DNA from: Pararhodobacter oceanensis
GTDB taxonomy: Bacteria; Pseudomonadota; Alphaproteobacteria; Rhodobacterales; Rhodobacteraceae
Length of the DNA stretch: 42,320 nucleotides
Assembly (NCBI RefSeq): GCF_003076755.1
Contig: NZ_QDKM01000014.1
Coordinates: forward strand, 1-42,320
Direction: 5' to 3'
Positions within the stretch are counted from its first letter, which is position 1; each line of letters begins with the position of its first letter. The position numbers and the translations under genes were made by a program. Shown in pieces: positions 21,858 to 31,260 of this stretch. The notes beneath the pieces were generated by a model. That model was given only the letters and a program-made list of their open reading frames with translations, had not been told where the DNA came from and searched no databases.

Positions 21858-23233
21858 GAGATATCGGCAAAAGTTGGTGACGCTTGATCAGGCGGCAGCT
21901 TGAAGTTGGCGGAGCCCGTCGCGGAACTCAACCCCTTGGATGATCTCTGGCAGGCGGTTTCGACCGTCGAGTTTGCGCCATTTCTTCTGCGCCGAGATCA
22001 TCAGCTTGAAAGCCATGGCCAGGCCGGTCTGTCGGCTGAGGCAGCCCTTGGTGCGTTTCGTGCGATGCCGGACGGTCGCGAACGTGCTCTCGATCGGGTT
22101 TGACGTCCGGATGTGTTTCCAGTGTTCCGCAGGGAAGTCGTAGAATGTCAGCAACGCCTCGCGGTCCTTGACCAGCTTGGCAACCGCCTTGTCCCATTTC
22201 ACACCGTAGGTTTCGATGAAGAAGTCGAAGGCCGCGTTCGCCTTGGCCTTTGTCTCGGCCTGCCAGATGTCGTGCAAATGACCCTTGGCCTTGGCTTGGA
22301 TGGATTTCGGCATCGCGTTCAGCACGTTCATGGTTTTATGCACCCAGCAGCGCTGCTCCTTGGTGGTGGCGAACACCTCGCGCAGTGCCGCCCAGAACCC
22401 CAAGGCACCGTCACCGATGGCCAGCTTTGGTTCCTGTGTCAGGCCGCGGCGTTTGAGATCGAGCAGCAGCTCGCGCCAGCTTTGGGTGCTTTCTCGGAAG
22501 CCGTCGGTCATCGCCAACAGCTCCTTGCGGCCATATTCATCCGCCCCGACAATCACCAGAACGCATTGTTTTTCCTCAGCCATGCGTGGCTTGAAGTAAA
22601 CCCCGTCGGCCCAGATGTAGAGAAAGCGCCGATTGCCGAGGTCACGTTTCTGCCAAGCCTCGTAGTCTGCCCACCAGTCAGCCTTCAGCCGGGAGACGGT
22701 CTTGGCGGACAGGCCCTTGGCGTTCGGACCCAGCAGCGCTCCCAGAGCTTCGGTGAAATCGCCGGTGGACACGCCCTTGAGATACAGCCAGGGCAGCAGC
22801 TCCTCGACCGATTTCGCCTTGCGCAGATACCGCGGTAGAATGCTTGGCGTGAAGGTGATCTTGTCTTCGCCAGCACCCCGATCCCGCACGCGCGGCACCT
22901 TCACGGGCACCGGGCCAATGCCGGTCATTACCTCGCGTTCTGGGAGGTGACCATGGCGGACCAGGCGCGCGCGCCCGTCCTCAAGCATGTCCTTGGAAAA
23001 CGCGGCCATGAGATTGGCCAGCTCCGCATGGATCGCCTGTTCGATCAGCTTGCGCGCTCCATCGCGCAGGACGTCAGTGAATGGGTCGGAGCCAAATCCT
23101 GATGGATCGGAAATATGGGTGATGGTAGACTCTGGCATGTGGCATATCCCTTTCTCGGCTGAGAATTGACGGCGTCTGAACACCGCCATGATATGCCGCC
23201 CCTCAGGGCATCACCAACTTCCGCGCATTTCTC
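21858..23233 (-). mobile_element. complete IS256-family insertion sequence
   Basis: A 1376-bp element bounded by imperfect inverted repeats. The left end starts GAGATATCGGCAAAAGTTGG and the right end, read inward, starts GAGAAATGCGCGGAAGTTGG. The right 127 bp are identical to 1-127. The left flank is ggctgacgc and the right flank is tgggcaaa, so this copy is not bordered by a direct duplication of its own. Its right side interrupts a helicase gene. Confidence 0.92.
21888..23138 (-). CDS. IS256-family transposase
   Basis: A 416-residue DDE transposase of the Mutator/IS256 type. The catalytic Asp residues are in 'WADGVYFKPRM' and 'IGDGALGFWAALREVF', and the Glu is in 'SNPIESTFATVRHRT'. The HWKHIRTSNPIES stretch and the C-terminal 'TKGCLSRQTGLAMAFKL' are family hallmarks. 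The start at 23138 is chosen because AAAGGG precedes it. The enzyme uses copy-out/paste-in transposition via a circular intermediate and gives 8-9 bp duplications. It appears intact and could still be active. Confidence 0.95.
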   Translation of the reverse strand: MPESTITHISDPSGFGSDPFTDVLRDGARKLIEQAIHAELANLMAAFSKDMLEDGRARLVRHGHLPEREVMTGIGPVPVKVPRVRDRGAGEDKITFTPSILPRYLRKAKSVEELLPWLYLKGVSTGDFTEALGALLGPNAKGLSAKTVSRLKADWWADYEAWQKRDLGNRRFLYIWADGVYFKPRMAEEKQCVLVIVGADEYGRKELLAMTDGFRESTQSWRELLLDLKRRGLTQEPKLAIGDGALGFWAALREVFATTKEQRCWVHKTMNVLNAMPKSIQAKAKGHLHDIWQAETKAKANAAFDFFIETYGVKWDKAVAKLVKDREALLTFYDFPAEHWKHIRTSNPIESTFATVRHRTKRTKGCLSRQTGLAMAFKLMISAQKKWRKLDGRNRLPEIIQGVEFRDGLRQLQAAA

Positions 23234-25425
23234 TGGGCAAAGAGGTAATTGGCCGTATCTGCGAAGGCGGTGAAGACGACTACCTTGCGGTTACCTGCGT
23301 TCAGCGGATTAGCCATCTTGCCTTCAATTTCGGCTATTAGGTGTTGAAGTTTGGCGTCGTCCGCTGGCGTGACACGCTCCATTTCGGCAATCAGGGCGTC
23401 GATGATAATCTTGTCGGCCGCCAGCTCGTGCTTCCATGCCTTGATATCCATGTCCGCCAGATCAATCTTGATCTTCTTCCCAACAGAGAAGTCTGCGAAA
23501 TCGTCGTCCTCTTCAGCGGTGCGCTCGAAGTCGACATTCAAATCACCCACAAGTCCGTCGCCCCCAGATGCTACGAACCGATCGATCGCTTCCAGCGTGC
23601 GCCCAATGTTCCCTGAAAGGGCACCAAGGGTCTTGCGGAAAGCGTAGACAGAGCTTTCCAGCCGCTTGAGCAGGTTGGTCGTCATCAGAGCTTGTAGGCT
23701 TTTCTCGCGATCTGCCTGCTTCAGCGTGCCTTTACCACCATCGGTCTTGGTATCATAAAGGTCTTCATATTTTTTTAGCCTGCTGGGCTGGATGTAATTG
23801 ACTGGGGCATATACTGCCATTTTGAGCGCACTTAGCTGCGCAAATATGTCGTTAAACCCAATCACGTCTAATCGATGGGTGATAGGCAGGTGGTGCGACA
23901 GCGGCTTTAACCGCGTTGGGAACCTCCCGATGTCAGCGGTGTCGTAGAAGGTCTCGATATGTTTGCGAGATCGAGCGATTGTCACCGCGTCCAAAAGTTC
24001 AAAGAAATCAAAATCTAATGCGCGTAGGATCGAAGCAGGGGTTCTCTGACTAGGAGGCAACTCGGACCAGATGTTGAATGCCGCCTGAGCACGGCGAAAT
24101 ATTTCTTCTACGCTGGTCTTGGTCTTGAGGTTCTTACTGAGCGCGTCCGAATGTCCTTCATAGGCCAAAGCCAACTGGTTTCGCAGATCCGTGAAGCGGT
24201 TATTCACTGGCGTGGCTGATAGCATCAAAACCTTTGTTTTCACCCCCGCCTTGATGACCTTCTCCATCAATCGCTGGTATCGAGTTTCACGGTCCTTATA
24301 TACGTCGTTGTTCCGGAAGTTGTGGGACTCATCGATGACAACCAGATCGTAATTTCCCCAATTTACACGATCGAGACGCATCCCGAAAGATTCACCTGAT
24401 GTCCGAGATAGGTCAGTGTGGGACAGGACGTCGTAACGGAACCGGTCTTTTGCAAAAATGTTCGTGGTCAGATTTGCATTGTAATTTCGCCAATTGTCCG
24501 CGAGCTTCTTGGGGCAAAGGACGAGCACGTCTTTGTTGCGCAGTTCGTAATATTTGACGACAGCAAGGGCCGTAAAGGTTTTTCCAAGGCCAACACTGTC
24601 CGCAAGAATACAACCGTTGTAGGTCTCAAGTTTGTTAATGATACCGACAGCGGCATCTCGTTGGTAATTGAACAGCTTTTTCCACACCAAACTTTCCTGA
24701 TACCCAGTGCGATCCTTTGGCAAAACGTCTTCATCGATCTCGCTCAAAAAATCACTGAATAGATTAAAGAGGATCATGAAGTATACTCGTTCCGCTGAGT
24801 TTTCCTGATATACCGCCTCGATATACTCCAATACTTCAGTAGTCACGTCGTTTAACTTTTCATCGTCGTTCCAGATTTGGTCAAACAGATTCAGGTAAGT
24901 TTGCGCAAATTGAGGCTCATCCATTACTTGTGTGTAATTTGAAACTGCGTTTCCTTGTTGATATCCTAGATCAACAGCGGTGAAGCCAGAGAGCGGCATG
25001 TAGGCTGTATGCGCTCCGGTTTTCTGAATATGTGCAAATTGCTGCATTGGACCAGAGGTAGCGTTTGATTTAAAACGTGCCTTCCTACGTATCCAATCAG
25101 CGCACTCACGGGCCACTGCCCGCTGGGTCATTTTGTTGCGCAATTGGATTTCGAACTCGCTACCCGACAGAACACTACTGGAGCGCCCATTCGGAATGAA
25201 AAATTGGCGCTTCTCTTTTTTGATGCGATCAATCGCGCCGTTTGCCACAAATGTCGGTTCAGTGAAAAGGAACTCAAATTCGTCCAACTTTTCCAACTCG
25301 GACCTTAAGGCCTCAAAAGCGTAGATCGAAAAACAACCCGCAGCGACACGGAGTTTCGTCCCCCCAGTTAGCTCGCGCTTGAGGTCGTCGCCCAAGAGGG
25401 TCGTAGTGTTGTCGATTATCCGCAA
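23234..25425 (-). pseudogene. SNF2/DEAD-like helicase with PLD-type N-terminus, truncated by IS256
   Basis: About 730 host-encoded residues remain. The N-terminal 180 residues resemble the phospholipase D-like module found in large SNF2-type helicases ('LRVAAGCFSIYAFEAL'). The first RecA-like domain has 'ILADSVGLGKTFTAL' (Walker A, near 273-287), 'VVIDESHNF' (motif II) and 'LMLSATPVNNR' (motif III). The frame reaches 'KVVVFTAFADTANYLFAQ' at the start of the second RecA domain and then runs into the IS terminus, ending in a few IS-encoded residues. The rest of the second RecA domain and the C-terminus are missing, so it should be inactive. The start is TTG at 25425 with GGAG upstream. The lost 3' part should lie left of the IS copy at the window start. 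Confidence 0.85.
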
Positions 25426-25440
25426 AGTTGAGCTCCATTA

Positions 25441-25474
25441 CCAGATAACGTTGACTTATCCACACCTTATCTGG
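25441..25474. promoter_or_regulatory. inverted repeat in the helicase promoter region
   Basis: CCAGATAA (25441-25448) is mirrored by TTATCTGG (25467-25474), 16 bp upstream of the helicase start. It is a plausible operator for control of the helicase gene. Confidence 0.45.
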
Positions 25475-25725
25475 AAGGCGTAAATGTGCAATGTGATCAG
25501 CAACTTTGGGCCGGTGATTCCGTGCGCCCTTCAAGCTTGGCTAAACATGAAAAATCGACCCTGACCTGCCTCTGGGTCAAGATCCATAAGCAGAGCAGAA
25601 CCTTGGCGGCGAGGGCACAGGCAAGTAAGTCGGCATGGCTCTGATGCGAGATTGTCGGACAATCGGGTTAGCGAGAAAGTATCACGGATCACACCTCAGC
25701 CCATCGCCCCGAGGTGCCGGAAAAT
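25475..25725. other. non-coding gap
   Basis: Nothing recognisable was found: no frame with a ribosome site, no RNA fold of note. It lies between the helicase promoter and the terminator of a small-ORF pair on the same strand. Confidence 0.4.
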
Positions 25726-25748
25726 GCAGGCACCTTCAAGGTGCCTGC
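25726..25748 (-). terminator. hairpin terminator after the small-ORF pair
   Basis: A perfect 11-bp inverted repeat (GCAGGCACCTT/AAGGTGCCTGC, one-base centre) is followed on the minus strand by ATTTT. It lies only 5 bp past the stop codon at 25754, which supports the upstream frame being a real gene. Confidence 0.65.
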
Positions 25749-25753
25749 GTCGG

Positions 25754-26059
25754 TCAGGCAGCGCGCCGACCATTTTCGTCAAGCCGGATACCGAAGGATC
25801 GCTCAAGCTGTTCAAGCCGGTTCATGCGCGCGCGGGCGGATTTCAAGAACTGCCTGCGACCAACGCTAGTATTGAGAACTCGGCGAGCTACTTCACTTTC
25901 AAGGCGCCGCCTGTGGCGGGCGAGCGATGCGGTGCGGTCGTAGTGGGACATCTTTTCGAGAGCACTTGCGCGGGGCAGATACTGGTCGCGCGGCGTCTTG
26001 CAATATCGCTCGGCAGTCAGATGAACCAAATTTTGTAGCAACGGGTTTAGGGTCATCAC
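25754..26059 (-). CDS. hypothetical basic protein, translationally coupled
   Basis: A 101-residue protein rich in Arg and Leu, with helical heptads ('ALEKMSHYDRTASLARHRRRLESEVARRVL', described in part). The family is not recognised. Its ATG overlaps the stop codon of the 34-residue frame upstream (TGATG), and a terminator hairpin follows its stop directly. Both points argue that it is expressed. The helical, basic character would fit nucleic-acid binding, but this is only a guess. Confidence 0.5.
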   Translation of the reverse strand: MMTLNPLLQNLVHLTAERYCKTPRDQYLPRASALEKMSHYDRTASLARHRRRLESEVARRVLNTSVGRRQFLKSARARMNRLEQLERSFGIRLDENGRRAA

Positions 26060-26160
26060 GCAACCTCGCTGATGAAGGCTTCGGTCTGGGCGCTGGTGCT
26101 GTTAATCGCCAACAGGAGTAGCATTGCGGGGTCAGGTTTCTTCGTAGTGTCAGGTTTCAT
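26056..26160 (-). CDS. 34-residue small protein coupled to the next gene
   Basis: The frame MKPDTTKKPDPAMLLLLAIN... ends in a TGA that overlaps the start of the 101-residue protein. It has a short hydrophobic centre (MLLLLAI) between polar ends. The ribosome site is weak. It may be a real small protein or a leader that couples translation. Confidence 0.35.
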   Translation of the reverse strand: MKPDTTKKPDPAMLLLLAINSTSAQTEAFISEVA

Positions 26161-26644
26161 TTCGGTGCTTTCGATGCAGTGGAGGATGGTCGACTTTGGG
26201 CGTTCGTTAATTTCTGAACCTCCTAGGAACGTTTCGTGGCAAGTAGGGAGCCAGCCGGAGAATGCTTGTGGCGACTGCAATTGCAGCGAGCAAACCTACT
26301 AATAAACACGATTTTTCCTCCTGTCGCCCGGCAAATGAGCGGCAAATTTACATTCTTAACTCATTGATAATAATGGATATGTGTGGTGAAAAGTCACCAA
26401 AAAGCCACAATCTAACAGTCAGTGGTGCGCTCAGGCCATTCGAAATCATCCCTGAAGCCCTCATGACCTGCCCTTTTTTCAAGGCCATTCGTAATTCGAG
26501 CCTGTTCTCCATTGGGGCCGCCAGCACATTTGCCGATTTTATTTTGGATCGCCATCTATCTCAGGCCTCTCCCGAGGCTGCTAACTGTAGATTTCCACGC
26601 GGAAGTGACCCAGGTTTTCCATCGAGAACTGACCGACCTTGAGG
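26161..26644. other. non-coding or degenerate stretch
   Basis: No supported gene was found. The right end, at about 26581-26640, contains transposon-like codons ('VGQFSMENLGHF') in a broken minus-strand frame continuous with the IS debris that follows. Confidence 0.4.
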
Positions 26645-26990
26645 TTATGTTTTCGAGGGGCAGTCTGGGGGCAAGACATCAATACCCTCCCGCTTCTCTC
26701 GTGCCGCGACGGATGCGTTTGCTTTGAAGTGGAAGCTGTCTTGCCGGTTTTGAGGGTGTGGCAGCGGTGGATCAGGCCGTCGAGGAGTGCGGTCGTCATC
26801 TTGGGATCGGCGACGTCCTCGAGAAAACTGGCAAGCCAGGCTCCGGGGTTTGCGCCGTTCATGCGAGCGGTTTCGATGAGCGTAAAGGCGTTCGCCGCAG
26901 CTTTGTCGCCGCCTGTCAAGCCCGTGGAGAGGTAACGCCCCGTGCTTCCGCCCAAGCATCTCGGTCCCGGACCGATTAGGTATGCGCACC
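26645..26990 (-). pseudogene. chimeric IS66 tnpC / IS21 istB remnant
   Basis: Two broken transposon genes are fused. From about 26990 to 26810 the minus strand encodes, with a frameshift, the end of an IS66-type TnpC ('GRKHGALPLHG' in one frame, 'TGGDKAAANAFTLIETARMNGANPGAWLASFLED' in another). From about 26814 it continues as the C-terminus of an IS21 IstB ATPase ('DPKMTTALLDGLIHRCHTLKTG', then after another frameshift 'FHFKANASVAAREKRE'), stopping at 26645. The two join at the Asp-Pro-Lys. It marks deletion or recombination among nested IS elements. Confidence 0.6.
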
Positions 26991-27749
26991 TCCCCGCTCG
27001 TCAAGTGCAACGGCGTGTAGCGCGACAATCTGGGTGAGAAGAGCGCGTCAATCACGAGCGACAAACCCCTTGCCCGCGACAATGGAAACCGTCATCGTCC
27101 CTTTGTCGCGACCAAGGATTCTCAACCTGATTGACGCTGGATTCTCATCTTGTTTGTCGCGCTGCAACGCATTAACGTAGCTCGACAGGATGTGGTTTGC
27201 CCATCTCTGACCTCCGCATCCACTTCAACAGCAGAGAAACACAGATCACTCCTTGTGAGGACCGGTAACCACTCCTTTTTCTTCACCTAATAGCTGCGGA
27301 AATAGGTCTTTCCCCCCAAAGGGAAACACGAACGCCAATCCATGTCACCTTGAGGGGGAATCTGCGTCTAACAGGTTGTGAAGGGCTCGTGACATCAGGT
27401 GGCTTCCATTGACCTGACAGCGCCCCGCTTCCCGGTCTTTCGACCAAGCGGTTACAGTCTCACGACTGCGCATCGCGACCGGCTCACCAACGACCGAACC
27501 GCGATCGGTTGTTGTGGCCCAGAACCGAAGTTCACCGCACAGAGCAACCGTCTTGCTGTGCCATTTCGCCCAAAGGGCCGGCGGCAACTACTTGGGGCGT
27601 CCGATGTTCTCCACCGGGGGGCGATCCAAAGCAATCTTTCCTGCGTCTCCAGCTAGACGACTCGCTGCCCGGTCATGTTCCCGGTGCCGGCGGTAATTAC
27701 GGTGCTGGTATATTGATGAGTGCTTTGTGATATGATGTGCTTTGTGCTT
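26991..27749. other. non-coding, probably degraded insertion-sequence DNA
   Basis: About 760 bp without a supported gene. Frames over 60 codons exist on both strands (for example near 27345-27587) but have no ribosome site and no family resemblance. Given the IS66/IS21 scraps on its left, worn-down mobile DNA is the simplest reading. Confidence 0.45.
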
Positions 27750-27935
27750 TCAGATTGCCCTAAAGTAATCTGCGATTGCAGGATAACGGTTTCGCATGAG
27801 TTGTGCAATAGAGCTATCGCTATATATGCGTTCTGCCAGCTTATTATTGTAAATCAACTCGAGTAGTTCCACCAAGGCCGGCGCGCGTGTGCACTCTGGG
27901 GACCTCAAGAAACAAGTGTGCGGTAGGGAGCTCAA
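27750..27935 (-). CDS. possible small protein or gene fragment
   Basis: A 61-residue frame in locally AT-rich DNA. The C-terminal part 'VELLELIYNNKLAERIYSDSSIAQLMRNRYPAIADYF' looks protein-like and helical, while the N-terminus does not. It may be the 3' end of a lost gene. No family is recognised. Confidence 0.25.
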   Translation of the reverse strand: MSSLPHTCFLRSPECTRAPALVELLELIYNNKLAERIYSDSSIAQLMRNRYPAIADYFRAI

Positions 27936-28061
27936 GGAGACTTTACTCTGCTAACGACTGTGATGCCGCGCACCGGGCGTTTTTGCTGCGATACAGTGCG
28001 CAACTACCCGACCAATGCTAGCGTGCGATTCTATTCTGTCGGCGCGAGGCGCGAACCAAAT

Positions 28062-29399
28062 TCAACTCGCCCGCGCCGGTTCTCGCCCGACAGACCGCAG
28101 CAGCACCGACGCGACCAGATCGCCGGTGACATTGACCGAGGTCCGGCACATGTCGAGCAACCGGTCAACGCCCAGGATGATCACCATGCCCTCGACCGGG
28201 ATCCCCATATTCGTGGCGACGCTGACCAGAATGGCGATACTCACCCCTGGTGTGCCAGGTGCGCCGATGCTGGAGGCGACAAGCGTCCCAACCACTACCG
28301 CGATCTCAACCGGTGTCGGCTCAATGCCGGCGAGTTGCGCCAGGAACAAGATCGCCACCGCCTGATACAACGCGGTGCCGGCCATATTCATCGTTGCGCC
28401 CAAGGGCACGACCAGATTAGCGATATTTTCCGGCACACCGAGCTGTCGCGCGGACTGGATTGTCACCGGCATCACCGCCGAGGAACTGGACGTCGAGAAC
28501 GCCAGCAGCAGATTGCTGCCTGCGGCCTTCACAAACCGCATAGGCGTGATCCGTGCAAAGACGAAAGCGATCAGCAGATATAGGGCCAGTAGCAGCGCCA
28601 GCCCCAGCAGCACGGTTCCGACGTAGCCCGAGATGCCAATCATGGTCTCGAACCCCATCCGCATCACCAGCTGCGCCATCAATCCGAAGACCGCGAAGGG
28701 TGCCAGAAACATCGCCCATTTCACGATGTTCATGGAGATCGACAGCAAGGCATCCATGAGGGCGAGAAAGGGCTTTGCGCGCACCGGCTGCACCTGCGTG
28801 ACCGAGATGCCAACCAGCAACGCCAGAACCACCACGGCCAGCATGTCGCCCTGCACGATCGAGGCGGTGGGGTTCGTCGGTAGAATTTCCACAATCATAT
28901 CAGGCACCGAGACCTGCGCGGGCGGGTCCGGCAGGTCCGGCATTTCGCCGTTCGAGGACGGTGTGTCGGCGGAGGTTCCTTGCGAAAACCCGGCCAACCC
29001 GACACCGGGCCGCAGCCACTGCGCAAGCGCAACCCCGATCAGTGCCGCCGCTGTCGTGGTCGCAAGGATGAAGGCCACGAGCCGCAAGCCAACCGAGCGC
29101 AACTCCTCGCCGGACCCTGCCCCTGACAGTCCGCCCACAATCGACGAGAAGATCAGCGGAACCAGCACCATCGCGATCAACGCCAGAAATATGCGTCCCG
29201 GCATGGCCAGCCAATGCCCGACAATCTCGGCGGTTTCAGGGTCTATCAGCCCTGCAGACTCGCTCAGCAGTAAGCCAAGGCCAAACCCCAAGACCATGCC
29301 CAGCATCACCTGCGCCCAAAGCCGAGAAGTCATCCAGACCCGCAGCTTGAACCGCTGCTGAGAAATCTGTATCGGTGTATCTTGACTATCTGCTGCCAT
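28062..29399 (-). CDS. dicarboxylate/amino acid:cation symporter (DAACS family)
   Basis: A 445-residue secondary transporter of the GltP/DctA family. The hallmark re-entrant loop motif is 'FSTSSSSAVMPVT', followed by 'VVPLGATMNMAGTALYQ' and 'GVDRLLDMCRTSVNVTGD', which line the substrate and sodium/proton sites. The family takes up glutamate, aspartate or C4-dicarboxylates. The gene is complete and stands alone; a variable Pro/Ser-rich loop at about residues 140-170 replaces the usual short connection. No two-component regulator lies nearby. The start at 29399 gives the usual N-terminal cytoplasmic stretch before the first helix. Confidence 0.93.
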   Translation of the reverse strand: MAADSQDTPIQISQQRFKLRVWMTSRLWAQVMLGMVLGFGLGLLLSESAGLIDPETAEIVGHWLAMPGRIFLALIAMVLVPLIFSSIVGGLSGAGSGEELRSVGLRLVAFILATTTAAALIGVALAQWLRPGVGLAGFSQGTSADTPSSNGEMPDLPDPPAQVSVPDMIVEILPTNPTASIVQGDMLAVVVLALLVGISVTQVQPVRAKPFLALMDALLSISMNIVKWAMFLAPFAVFGLMAQLVMRMGFETMIGISGYVGTVLLGLALLLALYLLIAFVFARITPMRFVKAAGSNLLLAFSTSSSSAVMPVTIQSARQLGVPENIANLVVPLGATMNMAGTALYQAVAILFLAQLAGIEPTPVEIAVVVGTLVASSIGAPGTPGVSIAILVSVATNMGIPVEGMVIILGVDRLLDMCRTSVNVTGDLVASVLLRSVGREPARAS

Positions 29400-29759
29400 G
29401 TGTGGGCTTTCTTGTGACGTGTATCGGCTCGGGCCATCATATGCTGCGAGCGTTTACCGGGCCAATCAACGCGCTACGTCACGCAGCCGTTCCTCGACAA
29501 ACACTAACCTGCAATTCTATGTCTCTGCGATGACATACGGCCGGTGAGCAAGAAGCTCCAGAACGGCTCTACCCTCACCGCCGCACTGACCGCCCTAATT
29601 TCGGAATCGGCGACACTTTAGAACCGAGTCGCTTACACACTGCAATGCAAATTCAAATCGTGATCGCCCCCTAGGGAACACTCCTTGCTTCCAGCGCGAA
29701 GGGCCGGTTTGTGCCGAATACGTTTTGCCCCCTGATTCAAACAGGTTGTTTGCTACCGC
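29400..29759. other. non-coding gap
   Basis: No gene, RNA or clear repeat is supported in these 360 bp. It lies upstream of the symporter and downstream of an unknown gene on the same strand, and should hold the symporter promoter. Confidence 0.4.
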
Positions 29760-30620
29760 CTATTCCGTTACGCGGCGCTCTTGATGGATAACAGGACCAG
29801 CTCCGCGAATATGTGGGGTTCTGAAACTTAGGCCACCGGCGGCGGTTCGCATCCAATGGCCGCGAACCCAGTGCGCGCGGCGCTTACCTTCTACGGCCGG
29901 ATCATGGTTCCGATCTCGGCTCATAGCGGCCAGCTGGCCTCGGCCTGCTTGGCCCAAACTAATCTTTGAAACACGGATATCTGGCAAGGGGCGTCCGGCC
30001 CTTTCGGCGCGACGGCGTTCCGCGCGAGGATAAGCCGATCCTTTTTCCACCTCAAGCATACCCTTATATTTCAGAAGAGTAGCTATCCCGACACCCATTG
30101 AGAGCAAGGTGAGTGCATTGGTCCGGTCTTGCACCATGCCGCCAGAAAGGTTGGTTATGCTTGAAACTACACTCGCTAAATCTGCCGTCGGTGTAGGGGT
30201 GACTTTAAACGGAAAGCTGTCTGTGCTAATTATTGTCAAGCTGGGCATTAACCCACCAGTATGGACCGCATGAAACTGAGCTTCGATCGCAGCATCTATT
30301 TGCGTCAAAAGCCCTATTCCCATAAAATCTAGGACTGGTGTTCTCTTTTCAATTATCATTGCAGGAAACGGCAGTTTAACGTGTTGAAACGTGTCCTCCA
30401 GAGCTTCACTCGACATTTCATTCATCAAGCCAGCCAGCATTGCCTCGGCTTCGTCATCGATTTGAAAAATCTCCGCCTGGGATAGGTTGTGTATTTGAAC
30501 ATCTCGATATTGAGTGAGCCTATCGAGCAGGTCGGGAGAAATTTCAGATCGTCTTTTGCCGAAGACGCTTAGCAAGCTATCCGGGAAACTATTGTAGAAT
30601 TCGATGAGCGCTTGAAGCAT
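29760..30620 (-). CDS. hypothetical protein with Arg/His/Trp-rich C-terminal tail
   Basis: A 286-residue protein, start placed at 30620 with GGGAAGA upstream; the open frame reaches 30911, but that extension looks non-coding. Residues 1-180 are helical and acidic with no known motif. A hydrophobic patch at about 168-186 ('LTLLSMGVGIATLLKYKG') may be a buried or membrane helix. The C-terminal 60 residues contain 'KRRAHWVRGHWMRTAAGGLSFRTPHIRG' (in parts), a pattern I associate with the ends of many unassigned phage and mobile-element proteins. Codon usage is more AT-rich in the first two thirds than in the tail. Confidence 0.55.
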   Translation of the reverse strand: MLQALIEFYNSFPDSLLSVFGKRRSEISPDLLDRLTQYRDVQIHNLSQAEIFQIDDEAEAMLAGLMNEMSSEALEDTFQHVKLPFPAMIIEKRTPVLDFMGIGLLTQIDAAIEAQFHAVHTGGLMPSLTIISTDSFPFKVTPTPTADLASVVSSITNLSGGMVQDRTNALTLLSMGVGIATLLKYKGMLEVEKGSAYPRAERRRAERAGRPLPDIRVSKISLGQAGRGQLAAMSRDRNHDPAVEGKRRAHWVRGHWMRTAAGGLSFRTPHIRGAGPVIHQERRVTE

Positions 30621-31260
30621 AGAAAGGTCTTCCCATAGTCTTATGTAACTCTCGGAGCCGTGGACAGACGACGCGGTGGTGCAGGCGGGCATTAGGATCA
30701 TATGCATTTCTACAACGCAACTGCAGCCTAGTAATGTAACCTCCAGTTTGCCAAGGACACTATCTGCGCACAGATGCCGTTCATGGCCGGTGTCGCGAAT
30801 GCCTGCTTCCTGCCGATCCAGTTGTTGACGCCAAGAACGGACGAAGCCCCCTCGCCAGCAAACCGTAATCATCAGGAACGCCTGCGTTGCGCCTGAGACA
30901 GCATCGCGCAAGATGCCGGAGGTCTAGGGCGGCCGCCGAGATCGACGGAGGACCGAAGCGCCTGATAAGCCCTCCACCGATTCGATACACGCTTCAGCGA
31001 AGGCGCAGCGGCAAAGCTAGTTAGCCCTCACCCACAAGCACCTCATAGGCGCGCCAGGGCGGTCGCTGAGTCGCGCCTTCACCAGAAACGAGCCCGAGGT
31101 GCAGAGGCAATGTGGAGCCAGCCAGTGACCGCCCTATGCGCTCAACGCACTCAGCGCCATGCCGGGACCGAGGGTGGTCTAATCCCGATCCGGTTTTCAT
31201 CATATATCAACAGTCAATTACTCAAGTAGTATAGTTATAGTATATGAGAGAAGGATTGGG
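30621..31260. other. non-coding gap with AT-rich promoter-like end
   Basis: No convincing gene was found in 640 bp. The last 60 bp (31200-31260) are very AT-rich with 'tatagttatagtatatg', resembling a promoter for the short frame that begins at 31261. Confidence 0.4.

Noticed and set aside
27345-27700. Small overlapping frames on both strands
   Set aside because: Four frames of 60-85 codons overlap, none with a start signal or recognisable sequence; they lie in degraded IS-like DNA.
30621-30911. N-terminal extension of the unknown 286-residue protein
   Set aside because: The extra 97 residues are Cys/Arg/Trp-rich and non-protein-like. The start at 30620 has a ribosome site.
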